DNA of 36,277 nucleotides, taken from positions 1 to 36,277 of the forward strand of contig PLNQ01000139.1 in assembly GCA_003141815.1 (NCBI GenBank). The letters are read 5' to 3'. Position numbers and translations under genes: made by a program. Every line of letters starts with the position of its first letter. Positions within the stretch are counted from its first letter, which is position 1. The DNA comes from Acidimicrobiaceae bacterium. GTDB lineage: Bacteria; Actinomycetota; Acidimicrobiia; Acidimicrobiales; RAAP-2. Positions 1-7,686 of the stretch are shown one piece after another. Below the pieces are notes generated by a model. It did no database searches and was not told the DNA's origin. It worked only from the letters and a program-made list of their open reading frames with translations.

Positions 1-12
1 TCTCTTGCTCCA

Positions 13-945
13 TTAGTTTCTAATCTGCTGCTTCCTTGATGCCCAAATCCGGGCGGTGAGACTGAGTAAGAAAATGAACGCCACCAGGACTAACGCAGTC
101 CCCCACACTTGGGCGCGTTGGCTCGGCCACTGGGACTTCGAGTTCGCGAAAATCGAGAGCGGCAGCGCCGAGACTGGGTCGAGAAGTCGCCATTGATTGA
201 TGTAACCGCCCGCAATGGTCAACAACACGGGCGCAGTTTCACCGACCGCGCGCGACACGGCAAGAATGACGCCAGTCACGATGCCCGACAGTGCAGTGGG
301 TAGCACGATGCGCAGCGACACTTTGTGACTCTTCGCGCCGAGTGCGAGTCCAGCCTCTCGAAGCGAGTTGGGCACGTTGCGCACCGCGATCTCGGTGGTG
401 ATGATGATCACTGGGAGCATCAATACCGCGAGGGCGAACGAACCTGCGAGCGCGGAGAAACCGATATTCAAATCGTGCACGATGAACGAAAACGCGAAGA
501 GACCCATGAGAATCGACGGCGCGCCCGCCATGGTTTGGGCGATTACTCGAAGTGACGACGCCAGTTTCGAGTCAGTCTCAGCGAGATGAATCCCCACGAG
601 AACGCCAAGAGGAACGGCGAGCACCGAAGCGTACAGATTCAGGGCGATGCTCCCGATGATCGCGTTAGAGATTCCACCAGTGGCGTTTGGCGCGATCAAC
701 GTCGGCGTCTGAGGTTCGGCGGTGAAGAACGCCTTGTTGATCTCTGGCAGGCCATTCTTCACCAACTCAGCGATCAGAAACACGAGCGGGACCGCGGCAA
801 CGAGAAGTGCGACGCCGCAAAGCATCATCATCACGCGCGACGTCGCCACCCGACGAGCGTGGACGCCCTTGGATATCCTTCGAATCTCGTCGCGCACTAA
901 GTGACCGTCTTCGACGGGTTCGCTGAGTTCGATCATGTCGCTCAT
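13..945 (-). CDS. pstA: Phosphate ABC transporter permease PstA
   Basis: This is the second membrane permease of the high-affinity phosphate importer (PstSCAB), acting in the cytoplasmic membrane. The 310-aa product has a cytoplasmic N-terminal segment of about 35 residues, then about six hydrophobic segments. The ABC permease coupling (EAA) motif is visible as EAGLALGA at residues 197-204, where PstB docks. Length is normal for PstA. Its ATG overlaps the pstC stop codon as ATGA, so the two are translationally coupled. After the stop codon the minus strand shows a GGAG Shine-Dalgarno (plus-strand positions 8-11) close to the window edge, which predicts that pstB starts just outside. The family assignment is secure from the motif, length and neighbours. 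Confidence 0.95.
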   Translation of the reverse strand: MSDMIELSEPVEDGHLVRDEIRRISKGVHARRVATSRVMMMLCGVALLVAAVPLVFLIAELVKNGLPEINKAFFTAEPQTPTLIAPNATGGISNAIIGSIALNLYASVLAVPLGVLVGIHLAETDSKLASSLRVIAQTMAGAPSILMGLFAFSFIVHDLNIGFSALAGSFALAVLMLPVIIITTEIAVRNVPNSLREAGLALGAKSHKVSLRIVLPTALSGIVTGVILAVSRAVGETAPVLLTIAGGYINQWRLLDPVSALPLSIFANSKSQWPSQRAQVWGTALVLVAFIFLLSLTARIWASRKQQIRN

Positions 946-1916
946 ACGATCGCCAAGATCTTCCGCTGGCGATTGACGAGCGCCCGGCTGATCATCGAGA
1001 GTCCAAAGTTCAAGATCATGAGCAAGACCCCCAGCGCCATCAGCGCCGCGATCTCGGTGCCCTGCGACTCACCGAACGTCAGCGCAATCCACGCCGCGAT
1101 CGAGGTGCCGGGATAGAGCAAGTGGAACTGCGCGTTCGCGACGCCGCCGGCGACGAGTGCGACGGCGACGGTCTCACCGGTCGCACGGGCGAGAGACAGA
1201 AACGTCGCGCCAAAAAGGCCGACCTTCGCTGTGGGTAGAACGACCTCTCGAATCACCTGCCAGCGAGTGGCGCCTAAGGAGAGGCAGGCTTCAACGAGAT
1301 CTTGCGGGACGACGGCGATCACCTCTCGACTGATAGCGACAAACGTCGGCAAGATCATGATTCCGAGAACGATCGACGCCAACAACAGAGAAGGCCCGAA
1401 CTCCTGGCCGGGATTGCCGAAGAGCACCTTCGCAAAGGGCCAGCTGTTCAACCAGGGATTGACCGTGACCGCCATCCAGGGTGCTAGCACCAGGAGTCCC
1501 CACAGCCCGTAGACCACACTGGGCACCGCGGCCAGGAGTTCCACCAGAGTCGCCACGATGTTGCGAAATCGTCGGGGAATGAGAAAGACGATCGCGATCG
1601 ACGTCCCGAGTCCGATAAGCACGGCGAGGGCGAGGGCGATGAGTGACGTCTCGACTGTTCCGACAATCATCGCGAGTCCACCGAAGGGGCCGCCGGGCGA
1701 CGACCAGCCCTTACCCGTGAGAAGCGTCACGCCATGGTGCAGCCACGTGGGCAGCGAACTCCAGAAGATCGTCCCAACGAAGCCCAGACTGATGATGCCA
1801 AAGAGCACTGCCGCGGCCAGAAGAACGTAGTGGTACCACGTGCGATCGGCGGTGGCGGAGTTGAACTCCGCCACCGCCTCATCGCGTACGTGCAGGTCAG
1901 TAGGTATGAGGGTCAC
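942..1916 (-). CDS. pstC: Phosphate ABC transporter permease PstC
   Basis: PstC is the first permease subunit of the phosphate importer and forms the membrane channel with PstA. The 324-aa product has an N-terminal tail rich in charged residues, a transmembrane segment at about residues 31-53, and five more hydrophobic segments. The EAA-type coupling motif is EACLSLGA at residues 209-216. The start chosen is a GTG at 1914-1916, preceded only by a weak AAGAGA ribosome site; no better in-frame start is seen. It follows pstS by 45 nt and overlaps pstA by 4 nt, giving the operon order pstS-pstC-pstA. Sequence and context agree, so the call is firm. Confidence 0.94.
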   Translation of the reverse strand: MTLIPTDLHVRDEAVAEFNSATADRTWYHYVLLAAAVLFGIISLGFVGTIFWSSLPTWLHHGVTLLTGKGWSSPGGPFGGLAMIVGTVETSLIALALAVLIGLGTSIAIVFLIPRRFRNIVATLVELLAAVPSVVYGLWGLLVLAPWMAVTVNPWLNSWPFAKVLFGNPGQEFGPSLLLASIVLGIMILPTFVAISREVIAVVPQDLVEACLSLGATRWQVIREVVLPTAKVGLFGATFLSLARATGETVAVALVAGGVANAQFHLLYPGTSIAAWIALTFGESQGTEIAALMALGVLLMILNFGLSMISRALVNRQRKILAIV

Positions 1917-1961
1917 TCTCTTGACTACCTACTCCCTTGCACTTGTGTTGCTCGTTTTTAG

Positions 1962-3275
1962 TTACGAATTCTGGGTAACGCAGACTGTGCCGTTGGCCGT
2001 TACTTGCTTCAAAAGCGCGTGCGCGTAGGTGCGAACACTCGTGGGCAGTGGTACGTAACCCTCAGCCTTCGCGATTGCGTTCTGCGCGTAGTGCGACTCC
2101 CAGTCCAGGTACTTCGTGACTGCCTCGCAGGTGCCTTCATTGGTCTGAGCCTTGGGCACGATGGCCCAACTGTAAGTAGCGAAGGGCCAGACGTTGGTGC
2201 CGGGCTCGTCCGTGATTGAGAAGTTCGCGGTCGACAGGCCCGAACCAGCAGCTGCCGCGGCCGCGGCGATGTTGGTCAAATTGGGCTGGAGCCACTGGCC
2301 GTTCTTGTCCTGCAACTGTGACACCTGGATGGCGTCATTTCCGGGGATGAGAACGTAGCTGTACTCCACGTAGCCAATCGAGCCGAGCGTATTGACAATG
2401 CCCTGCGCCATGGCCGCGTTGTTCGCAACGCCGTTGATGTTCGTCGCGCCCCACGCGCCGCCCGCGCCTTCCATTGGACTGCCACCGTTAGGCGCGTGAC
2501 CGGAGTTACCCGCCTGGGAGAGGTAGTACGTGAAGGCTTCTGTGGTGCCAGAACCAGCGTTGCGGTACAGCACCTTGATGGTGTTGCGCGCTTCGTTGTT
2601 GGTCGCGAGGGCCGCCAGGGCCTTGCCGATAGACGTGCCCGTGCCACCATTGGTTGCCACGATCGCCGCGTTCGACCACGTCGTGATCTTTCCGTCGTAG
2701 ATCTGGGCAATCTCAGCAGCCGTGAGCTTAAGGTTGTCGAAGCCCGCGCCGAGGTTGTAACCGACAACGGCACCACCCAAGGCGTAGGGAACCTGAACGT
2801 AGTTCGATTCGGTCGTGCCGGTCGGCAACGTCCCCGCCGCCGCGGTCATCGGTACGTCAGAGAAACCGATAGCAACGGAACCGTTAGCTATGGCCGTACG
2901 ACCCGTTCCCGATCCGGCCGCCGGGTACGCGCTGAAGGACACTTTGCCGCCCGCGGTGTAACCCGTCGATCCACTAGTGGTTGCACCGACCAACGGTGCG
3001 TCGAACGACGAACCGTTGATGGCCAATGTCACCGTGCTGGGAACGTTGAGGTCGATGTCACCCTTTAGGTTCGTGCCCTGCAAGCTGGGCTTGGTACGAG
3101 ACCATCCCTTAGGGCAAACCTTGGTGAAGGTCTTGGTTCTAAGCGCCGTGTTGGTCAGTTCGTAGCAAGTGATTTTTTTCGCCTTTGCGGCACCGCTTGC
3201 GGGCAACGTCGCCACGGTCAGGAGGCCAGTCGCAGCGAGTGAAATCGCCGAGAGTGCCCTGAGTGTCTTTTTCAT
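1962..3275 (-). CDS. pstS: Phosphate-binding protein PstS (secreted)
   Basis: PstS captures extracellular phosphate and delivers it to PstC/PstA. The start is the ATG at 3275, preceded by a strong TAGGAGGAAA ribosome site; a longer in-frame reading to 3386 lacks one. The 437-aa product has a Sec signal peptide (residues 1 to about 28, ending PASGAA) without a lipobox Cys. Residues 35-60 form a small module with Cys37 and Cys54 (ITCYEL ... VCPKGW), resembling short Cys-pair modules I recall from actinobacterial surface proteins. The periplasmic-binding fold follows, with the phosphate-contacting segments GSSFDAPL (88-95), GFSDVPM (137-143) and RNAGSGTTEAF (238-248). The lack of a lipid anchor is unusual for a monoderm binding protein. 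The function is certain; its mode of retention is not. Confidence 0.94.
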   Translation of the reverse strand: MKKTLRALSAISLAATGLLTVATLPASGAAKAKKITCYELTNTALRTKTFTKVCPKGWSRTKPSLQGTNLKGDIDLNVPSTVTLAINGSSFDAPLVGATTSGSTGYTAGGKVSFSAYPAAGSGTGRTAIANGSVAIGFSDVPMTAAAGTLPTGTTESNYVQVPYALGGAVVGYNLGAGFDNLKLTAAEIAQIYDGKITTWSNAAIVATNGGTGTSIGKALAALATNNEARNTIKVLYRNAGSGTTEAFTYYLSQAGNSGHAPNGGSPMEGAGGAWGATNINGVANNAAMAQGIVNTLGSIGYVEYSYVLIPGNDAIQVSQLQDKNGQWLQPNLTNIAAAAAAAGSGLSTANFSITDEPGTNVWPFATYSWAIVPKAQTNEGTCEAVTKYLDWESHYAQNAIAKAEGYVPLPTSVRTYAHALLKQVTANGTVCVTQNS

Positions 3276-3361
3276 TCTGAACTTTCCTCCTAAAGAAAGT
3301 GGTGCAATGTGACTCGACGATTCGACGCTCGAACGTGTTGTCGCAAGCAACCTAAGAAAGG

Positions 3362-3403
3362 AAAGTAAACGGGAGGTGACTAGCAAGACCTGCCAGGGTG
3401 AAA
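3362..3403 (-). promoter_or_regulatory. PHO-box-like repeat and -10 upstream of pstS
   Basis: Read on the minus strand, two 7-bp units, TTTCACC (3403-3397) and AGTCACC (3381-3375), lie 22 bp apart. That is two turns of the 11-bp period used by actinobacterial PhoP boxes (consensus GTTCACC); the middle unit is degenerate. Seven bases further is TACTTT (3367-3362), a plausible -10, and no -35 is evident, as expected for an activator-dependent promoter. The predicted leader is about 80 nt. This fits phosphate-starvation control of pstS, but the match is inferred by eye. Confidence 0.35.
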
Positions 3404-3441
3404 TGAAAGAGAAATCCTAAAAAGACAGTAAAAATAAGGTC

Positions 3442-3651
3442 TCAGTCACAACAACTATCTCGCCAGCCGCAGCTAGAACATCGAAAATGCGCGTGTTCGG
3501 GGCGTAACGACGACCCGCAGTAAGGGCATTCGGAGAATATGGCCTGGGGACTGGCACACGCCAACGCGGCAATAGGTGCAGTGGACATGGACGAGTTCAA
3601 GTCGAAGGACACACTCCCATTGTTCACGTGCGACGATCCCAGGGCAATCAC
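3442..3651 (-). CDS. Small zinc-ribbon protein
   Basis: A 69-aa protein whose C-terminal 28 residues form a compact zinc-ribbon: Cys42-Pro-Tyr-Cys45 and Cys58-Ser-Ser-Cys61, followed by a terminal Cys67-Cys68 pair. The stretch RPEHAHFRCSSCGWRDSCC resembles a conserved small-protein family I recall from several bacterial groups, whose function I cannot name. The N-terminal 40 residues are low-complexity and probably disordered. The start is a GTG at 3651 with no clear ribosome site; an internal ATG at residue 22 is an alternative. It lies between pstS and tdk on the same strand. The zinc-ribbon reading is clear from the cysteine spacing; the role is unknown. Confidence 0.6.
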   Translation of the reverse strand: MIALGSSHVNNGSVSFDLNSSMSTAPIAALACASPQAIFSECPYCGSSLRPEHAHFRCSSCGWRDSCCD

Positions 3652-3679
3652 CCAGTAAATAAGTTTTAGCGACGCGCCG

Positions 3680-4291
3680 TCACGCCCTAAGAACGGCGGC
3701 CGTCTCAGGGCTCAGTTGACCGAGTCGGTAGTGAGAGCGGCAGAGGACTTGGTAGTGGACGGCCCCCTCACTCACGTCACCCGTCACGAACTGCGTACCC
3801 TCACGAGCGACGACACCGTCAACCACGCGCGCGTTGCAGCGGCCCTTCTTACCGCACCAGCACGACGACGTGAGCGGCAGTTCGTGCGCCCAGTCGGCGA
3901 TCGCGAAGAGCCGAGCCGAAGAGGGAAAGACGTTCAAGAGAAAGTCCGCCGAAAGCCCGAAGGCGTGGACGTCGACGTCGAGGTCATCGACGAGCCGGGC
4001 AAGCGCGTCGATCTGGGCGACGCTCGCGAACTGCGCCTCGTCGATGACCAGTATCTTCACGCCACGGCCGATGAGTTCTTCCACGTTTCGGTCGATGTCC
4101 GCACCAGGCACGATCGCTTCAGCGGCGGCCTCAATCCCGATGCGACTCGTGACCATTCCGTCGTCACTGCGATCGCCAAAGGTCCATAACGCGACGTCAC
4201 TTCGACCCTCTCTCAGTTGCCAACAGAGTTGTAGCGCCAGGGTGGACTTGCCGGCGGCCATGGTCCCGTAGGTAAAGGTAAGTTCAGCCAT
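3680..4291 (-). CDS. tdk: Thymidine kinase (type II)
   Basis: This enzyme phosphorylates thymidine to dTMP with ATP in the cytosolic pyrimidine salvage pathway. The 203-aa product shows the TK1-type P-loop GTMAAGKST at residues 9-17, the Walker B-like segment ILVIDEAQF, and the C-terminal structural zinc site with CWCGKKGRC and a later CRSHY. The ATG at 4291 is preferred because AGAAGAAGAG precedes it; a GTG eight codons upstream (4315) is the alternative. Length is normal for the family. It points the same way as the zinc-ribbon gene and is divergent from the methyltransferase gene at 4398. Confidence 0.92.
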   Translation of the reverse strand: MAELTFTYGTMAAGKSTLALQLCWQLREGRSDVALWTFGDRSDDGMVTSRIGIEAAAEAIVPGADIDRNVEELIGRGVKILVIDEAQFASVAQIDALARLVDDLDVDVHAFGLSADFLLNVFPSSARLFAIADWAHELPLTSSCWCGKKGRCNARVVDGVVAREGTQFVTGDVSEGAVHYQVLCRSHYRLGQLSPETAAVLRA

Positions 4292-4397
4292 CTCTTCTTC
4301 TCTCGAACGCTCCACGATACCGCCGAGGTCTCGGGGACTCGCGAGGTCAGTTCACGCTATGACGCGTCGCCACTAAATTGGGTTGGTGGAACCCGTG

Positions 4398-4844
4398 ATG
4401 CGCACCATTGCCTTCGTGCGCAATGAGCGGCGTGACATGAGCGACGACAATTGGGACGACTTCGTCTCCACGATCGAGTTGGCCGACGACGTTCCGAGCG
4501 CGGCGCTGCGCGGGCTCGACGAGTTCTCGCACGTGGAGATCGTGTTCTTCGCGTCCCTCGCCGAGAACGTGCCGCCCGGGCCCTGGCACCGCCGCCCCCG
4601 AGGGAACACGGAGTGGCCGGACGTGGGAATCTTCGCGCAACGAAACAAGGACCGACCGAATCGTCTGATGCTCTCGATCGTCGCCATAGAGAGAGTTGAC
4701 AAGAGGTCCCTCGTCGTTCGAGGTCTCGACGCCATCAACGATACGCAAGTTCTCGACATCAAACCGGTCTACTCCTGGAGCGGACCACGAAGTGAGTTAC
4801 GCGTTGCTAAGTGGAGCGAGGAACTGGGCGAGAACTACTTTTAG
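4398..4844 (+). CDS. TrmO/TsaA family tRNA methyltransferase
   Basis: A 148-aa protein of the TsaA-like (UPF0066) beta-barrel family. Characterised members (TrmO) use S-adenosylmethionine to N6-methylate the t6A base at position 37 of certain tRNAs. Family features visible are FSHVEIVFFA near residue 45, the R-x-x-x-G-N-T-E-W-P-D-V-G-I-F-A-Q-R region with its basic residues, and the C-terminal DIKPVYSW, which normally reads DIKPY. The ATG at 4398 follows GGTGGA at 4385-4390 at a normal distance; TTG 4383 and GTG 4395 are alternatives. Some members act on other substrates, so the exact tRNA target is inferred. Confidence 0.82.
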   Translation: MRTIAFVRNERRDMSDDNWDDFVSTIELADDVPSAALRGLDEFSHVEIVFFASLAENVPPGPWHRRPRGNTEWPDVGIFAQRNKDRPNRLMLSIVAIERVDKRSLVVRGLDAINDTQVLDIKPVYSWSGPRSELRVAKWSEELGENYF

Positions 4845-4885
4845 GCTGGCGCGACTAACGAGTAGGGATCATCGGCCAGTCACAC

Positions 4886-4907
4886 AGTTCTTCCTCGCTG
4901 AAGAACT
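4886..4907. terminator. Short hairpin after the TrmO-like gene
   Basis: A perfect 8-bp inverted repeat, AGTTCTTC / GAAGAACT, with a 6-nt loop, 42 nt beyond the stop codon of the TrmO-like gene. There is no following U-tract, so it may be a weak or factor-dependent terminator or only a 3'-end stabiliser. The rest of the 200-nt gap holds the promoter at 5011-5039. Confidence 0.3.
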
Positions 4908-5010
4908 CGCTGCAATGATTTCGTCACTTGTTGCTTCCGGTTGGCACAGGAGAACTTGTCAGCCTGGAGACCGACGAGGCGGCGCTGTCGGGGCGTCCCC
5001 AGGACCAACT

Positions 5011-5039
5011 TTGTGCTCTCTCTCACCTGACCCTATAAT
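5011..5039 (+). promoter_or_regulatory. Strong promoter for a leaderless transcript
   Basis: TTGTGC (5011-5016), a 17-nt spacer, then a perfect TATAAT (5034-5039). The ATG of the next gene begins at 5046, only 6 nt after the -10, which is where transcription should start. No Shine-Dalgarno is possible between them. The message of the iminopeptidase gene is therefore predicted to be leaderless. Confidence 0.7.
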
Positions 5040-5045
5040 GCCGCG

Positions 5046-5948
5046 ATGGCGGGCGATAACGTTCACGAGGGCACCATTTCGTTTGGTGAATGGTTAACGT
5101 GGTATCGAGTCACCGGTGATTTGGACTCGGGGATGACGCCATTAGTGGTGGTGCACGGTGGTCCGGGTTGCACGCACGACTATCTCCTCGCACTCGCCGA
5201 CGTCGCCGAAAGCGGGCGCCCCGTCATTCATTACGACCAGCTCGGCGGTGGGCGTTCAACGCACCTGCCCGATCGTGGCGGCGACTTCTGGACCGTTCAA
5301 CTCTTCTTGGACGAGTTGGACAACCTTCTCGACTCACTCGGTATCGCCGACGACTACCACCTCTTGGGTCAGTCCTGGGGTGGGATGCTCGGCGCCGAAC
5401 ACGCCATTCGCCAGCCCGAGGGACTGCGTTCAGTCGTGCTCTCCAACTCACCGGCCTCGATGGCGCTGTGGGCCAGCGAGGCCAAGATTCTGCGTGGGCA
5501 ATTGCCGCCCGATGTCGAGGCGACCCTCGATCGGCACGAGGCCGACGGCACCACCAACGACTCCGAGTACCTCGCCGCGTCGCAGGTCTATTACGACGAG
5601 CACGTTTGTCGCGTCGTGCCGAATCCCCCAGAAGTCGTGCGCACGTTTGAGTTCCTCACCGAGGACCCCACCGTGTACCACACGATGAACGGACCGAACG
5701 AATTCTTTTGCATCGGGACCCTGAAGAACTGGAGTGTCGTCGATCGTGTGCAGCACATTGTGGCGCCGACCTTATTACTTTCTGGACGCTTTGACGAGGC
5801 GACGCCAGCAACGGTCCAACCCTTCTTCGACTCGATCCCCGACGTGCGCTGGGAGATCTTTGAAGCATCGAGCCACATGCCCTTTATCGAAGAACGCGAA
5901 CGCTACCTGTCGGTGGTCGAGGACTTCCTCGCCCAGCACGACACCTGA
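5046..5948 (+). CDS. Proline iminopeptidase family hydrolase
   Basis: A 300-aa alpha/beta hydrolase of peptidase family S33 that removes N-terminal proline, or acts on related amino-acid amides, in the cytoplasm. The oxyanion motif HGGPG lies near residue 38. The nucleophile elbow is GQSWGG with the catalytic Ser, the acid is Asp in SGRFDEATP, and the catalytic His is in SSHMPFIEE near the C-terminus. The insertion with YYDEHVCR matches the cap domain of the proline iminopeptidase subfamily. There is no signal peptide. It is the first gene of a run leading into a peptide ABC transporter only 34 nt downstream, which supports a role in degrading imported peptides. Substrate preference within S33 is inferred. 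Confidence 0.86.
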   Translation: MAGDNVHEGTISFGEWLTWYRVTGDLDSGMTPLVVVHGGPGCTHDYLLALADVAESGRPVIHYDQLGGGRSTHLPDRGGDFWTVQLFLDELDNLLDSLGIADDYHLLGQSWGGMLGAEHAIRQPEGLRSVVLSNSPASMALWASEAKILRGQLPPDVEATLDRHEADGTTNDSEYLAASQVYYDEHVCRVVPNPPEVVRTFEFLTEDPTVYHTMNGPNEFFCIGTLKNWSVVDRVQHIVAPTLLLSGRFDEATPATVQPFFDSIPDVRWEIFEASSHMPFIEERERYLSVVEDFLAQHDT

Positions 5949-5982
5949 GCAAGAGGCCGTATCTAAACAATAAAAGGGGAGC

Positions 5983-7686
5983 ATGATGGCCAAGCAGTTA
6001 GTCCAGAAGGCGTTCGTAACGTTCGGGGCGCTCGCTCTGATGTCGAGCATGCTGGTTGCGTTGGGGCCGGTGACGCCCGCGGGCGCGGCCTTCACCTACC
6101 AATCCAAACACGCGGGTGGCACCGTGCACTTGTTGGCCTCGACGGCCGGAGGCACGTTGGACCCCCAGGTCAACTACACCCTGCAGTACTGGCAGTTGTA
6201 CCAAGCGTCGTACGACGGCCTCGTGAGTTTCGAGAAAGTCAGCGGCCAGTCGTCGTTTAACGTCGTGCCCGACTTAGCAGTCGCGATGCCTACGGTCACC
6301 AACTCAGGCAAGACCTACACCTTCAAACTGCGTACCGGCATAAAGTTCTCGAACGGTCAGACCATGACCGTGAAGGACGTGCTCGCTAGCTTCCAGCGGA
6401 TCTTCAAGGTCTCGAACCCCAACTCGGGTACGTGGTACAACGACATCGTCGGGGGTCCCGCGTGTGTTACGACGCCGGCGACGTGCACGTTGGCTGGCGG
6501 TGTGGTGGTCAACGCGTCGACCAATTCCGTGGTCGTACACCTGATCAAGTCCGACTCGGAGTTCCTCGACCAACTCGCGGTGCCCTTCGGGTCCATCTTG
6601 CCGGCAAGCACGCCGGGCAAGGACCAGGGTGACGTGCCGATTCCCGGCACGGGCGCGTACACGTTCTCCAAGTACAACCCCACGACCGGACTGACCATGG
6701 TCCGCAATAAGTACTTCAAGGTCTGGTCGGCCGCGGCGCAGCCTCAGGGCTACCCCGACACGATCGAAGAGACGTTCGGTCAGACCGTGGAGTCCGAGGT
6801 GACGTCAGTGGAGAACAACCAGGCCAACTGGATCTTCGATCCGCTGCCGACGGACCGTCTCCAGCAGATCTCCACTAAGTACGCGTCTCAGTTGCACGTG
6901 AACCCCCTCACTGCCGACTGGTACGTGCCGATGAACGTGAACCTCGCGCCGTTCAACAACGTGAAGGCCCGACAGGCGCTTAACTACGCGATCAACAAGA
7001 ACGACGTCGTCAACCTTTACGGCGGCGCGAAACTAGGTCAGCCGACCTGCACGGTCTTGCCGCCAGGATTTCCTGGCTACAAGGCGTTCTGCGCGTACAA
7101 CAGCACGAGTTCCTCGACCTACAAGGGACCGAACCTCACGAAGGCCAAGGCCCTGGTGAAAGCTTCGGGCACCGCTGGTGACAAGGTCGGCATCGTCGTC
7201 ACGAACGACCCGGTGAACCTCGCGGTGGGTCAATACATCCAGAGCGTATTGAACTCGCTTGGCTACAAGGCCACCGTCAAGCCCTTGTCCGCCAACATCC
7301 AGTTCACCTACATCCAGAACACCAAGAATAAGGTCCAGATCAGCGTTAGCCAGTGGTACCAGGACTACCCCGCAGCCTCAGACTTCTTGAACGTGTTGCT
7401 CAGCTGCGCGAACTTCCACCCCGCCTCGGACAACAGCATCAACATATCGGGCTACTGCAACAAGGCCATAAGCGCGAAGATGCTGCAGGCGGAAGCCCTC
7501 GAGTTGACCAACCCCACGCAGGCCAACACGATGTGGGGCTCCATTGACCAGCAGATCATGACGACCGACGCGCCGTGGGTCCCGCTGTTCAACCCTAAGT
7601 TGACTGACTTCGTCTCGAAGGGCACGGGGAACTACCAGTTCTCGAAGCAGTTCTACATGTACGTGGACCAACTTTGGGTGAAGTAG
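5983..7686 (+). CDS. Peptide ABC transporter substrate-binding protein
   Basis: A 567-aa family 5 (DppA/OppA) extracellular solute-binding protein that should deliver oligopeptides or similar ligands to the permeases downstream. It starts at one of two adjacent ATG codons after AAAAGGGGAGC. Residues 1 to about 36 form a Sec signal peptide ending PAGAA, with no lipobox Cys. The mature part shows SBP_bac_5 landmarks: GGTLDPQ near the start, YTFKLRTGIKFSNGQ, DVLASFQR, and VKARQALNYAINKNDV. A Cys-containing insert occurs around CVTTPATC, unlike E. coli DppA. The ligand cannot be read from sequence. It overlaps the next gene by 13 nt if that gene starts at its TTG. Confidence 0.9.
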   Translation: MMAKQLVQKAFVTFGALALMSSMLVALGPVTPAGAAFTYQSKHAGGTVHLLASTAGGTLDPQVNYTLQYWQLYQASYDGLVSFEKVSGQSSFNVVPDLAVAMPTVTNSGKTYTFKLRTGIKFSNGQTMTVKDVLASFQRIFKVSNPNSGTWYNDIVGGPACVTTPATCTLAGGVVVNASTNSVVVHLIKSDSEFLDQLAVPFGSILPASTPGKDQGDVPIPGTGAYTFSKYNPTTGLTMVRNKYFKVWSAAAQPQGYPDTIEETFGQTVESEVTSVENNQANWIFDPLPTDRLQQISTKYASQLHVNPLTADWYVPMNVNLAPFNNVKARQALNYAINKNDVVNLYGGAKLGQPTCTVLPPGFPGYKAFCAYNSTSSSTYKGPNLTKAKALVKASGTAGDKVGIVVTNDPVNLAVGQYIQSVLNSLGYKATVKPLSANIQFTYIQNTKNKVQISVSQWYQDYPAASDFLNVLLSCANFHPASDNSINISGYCNKAISAKMLQAEALELTNPTQANTMWGSIDQQIMTTDAPWVPLFNPKLTDFVSKGTGNYQFSKQFYMYVDQLWVK

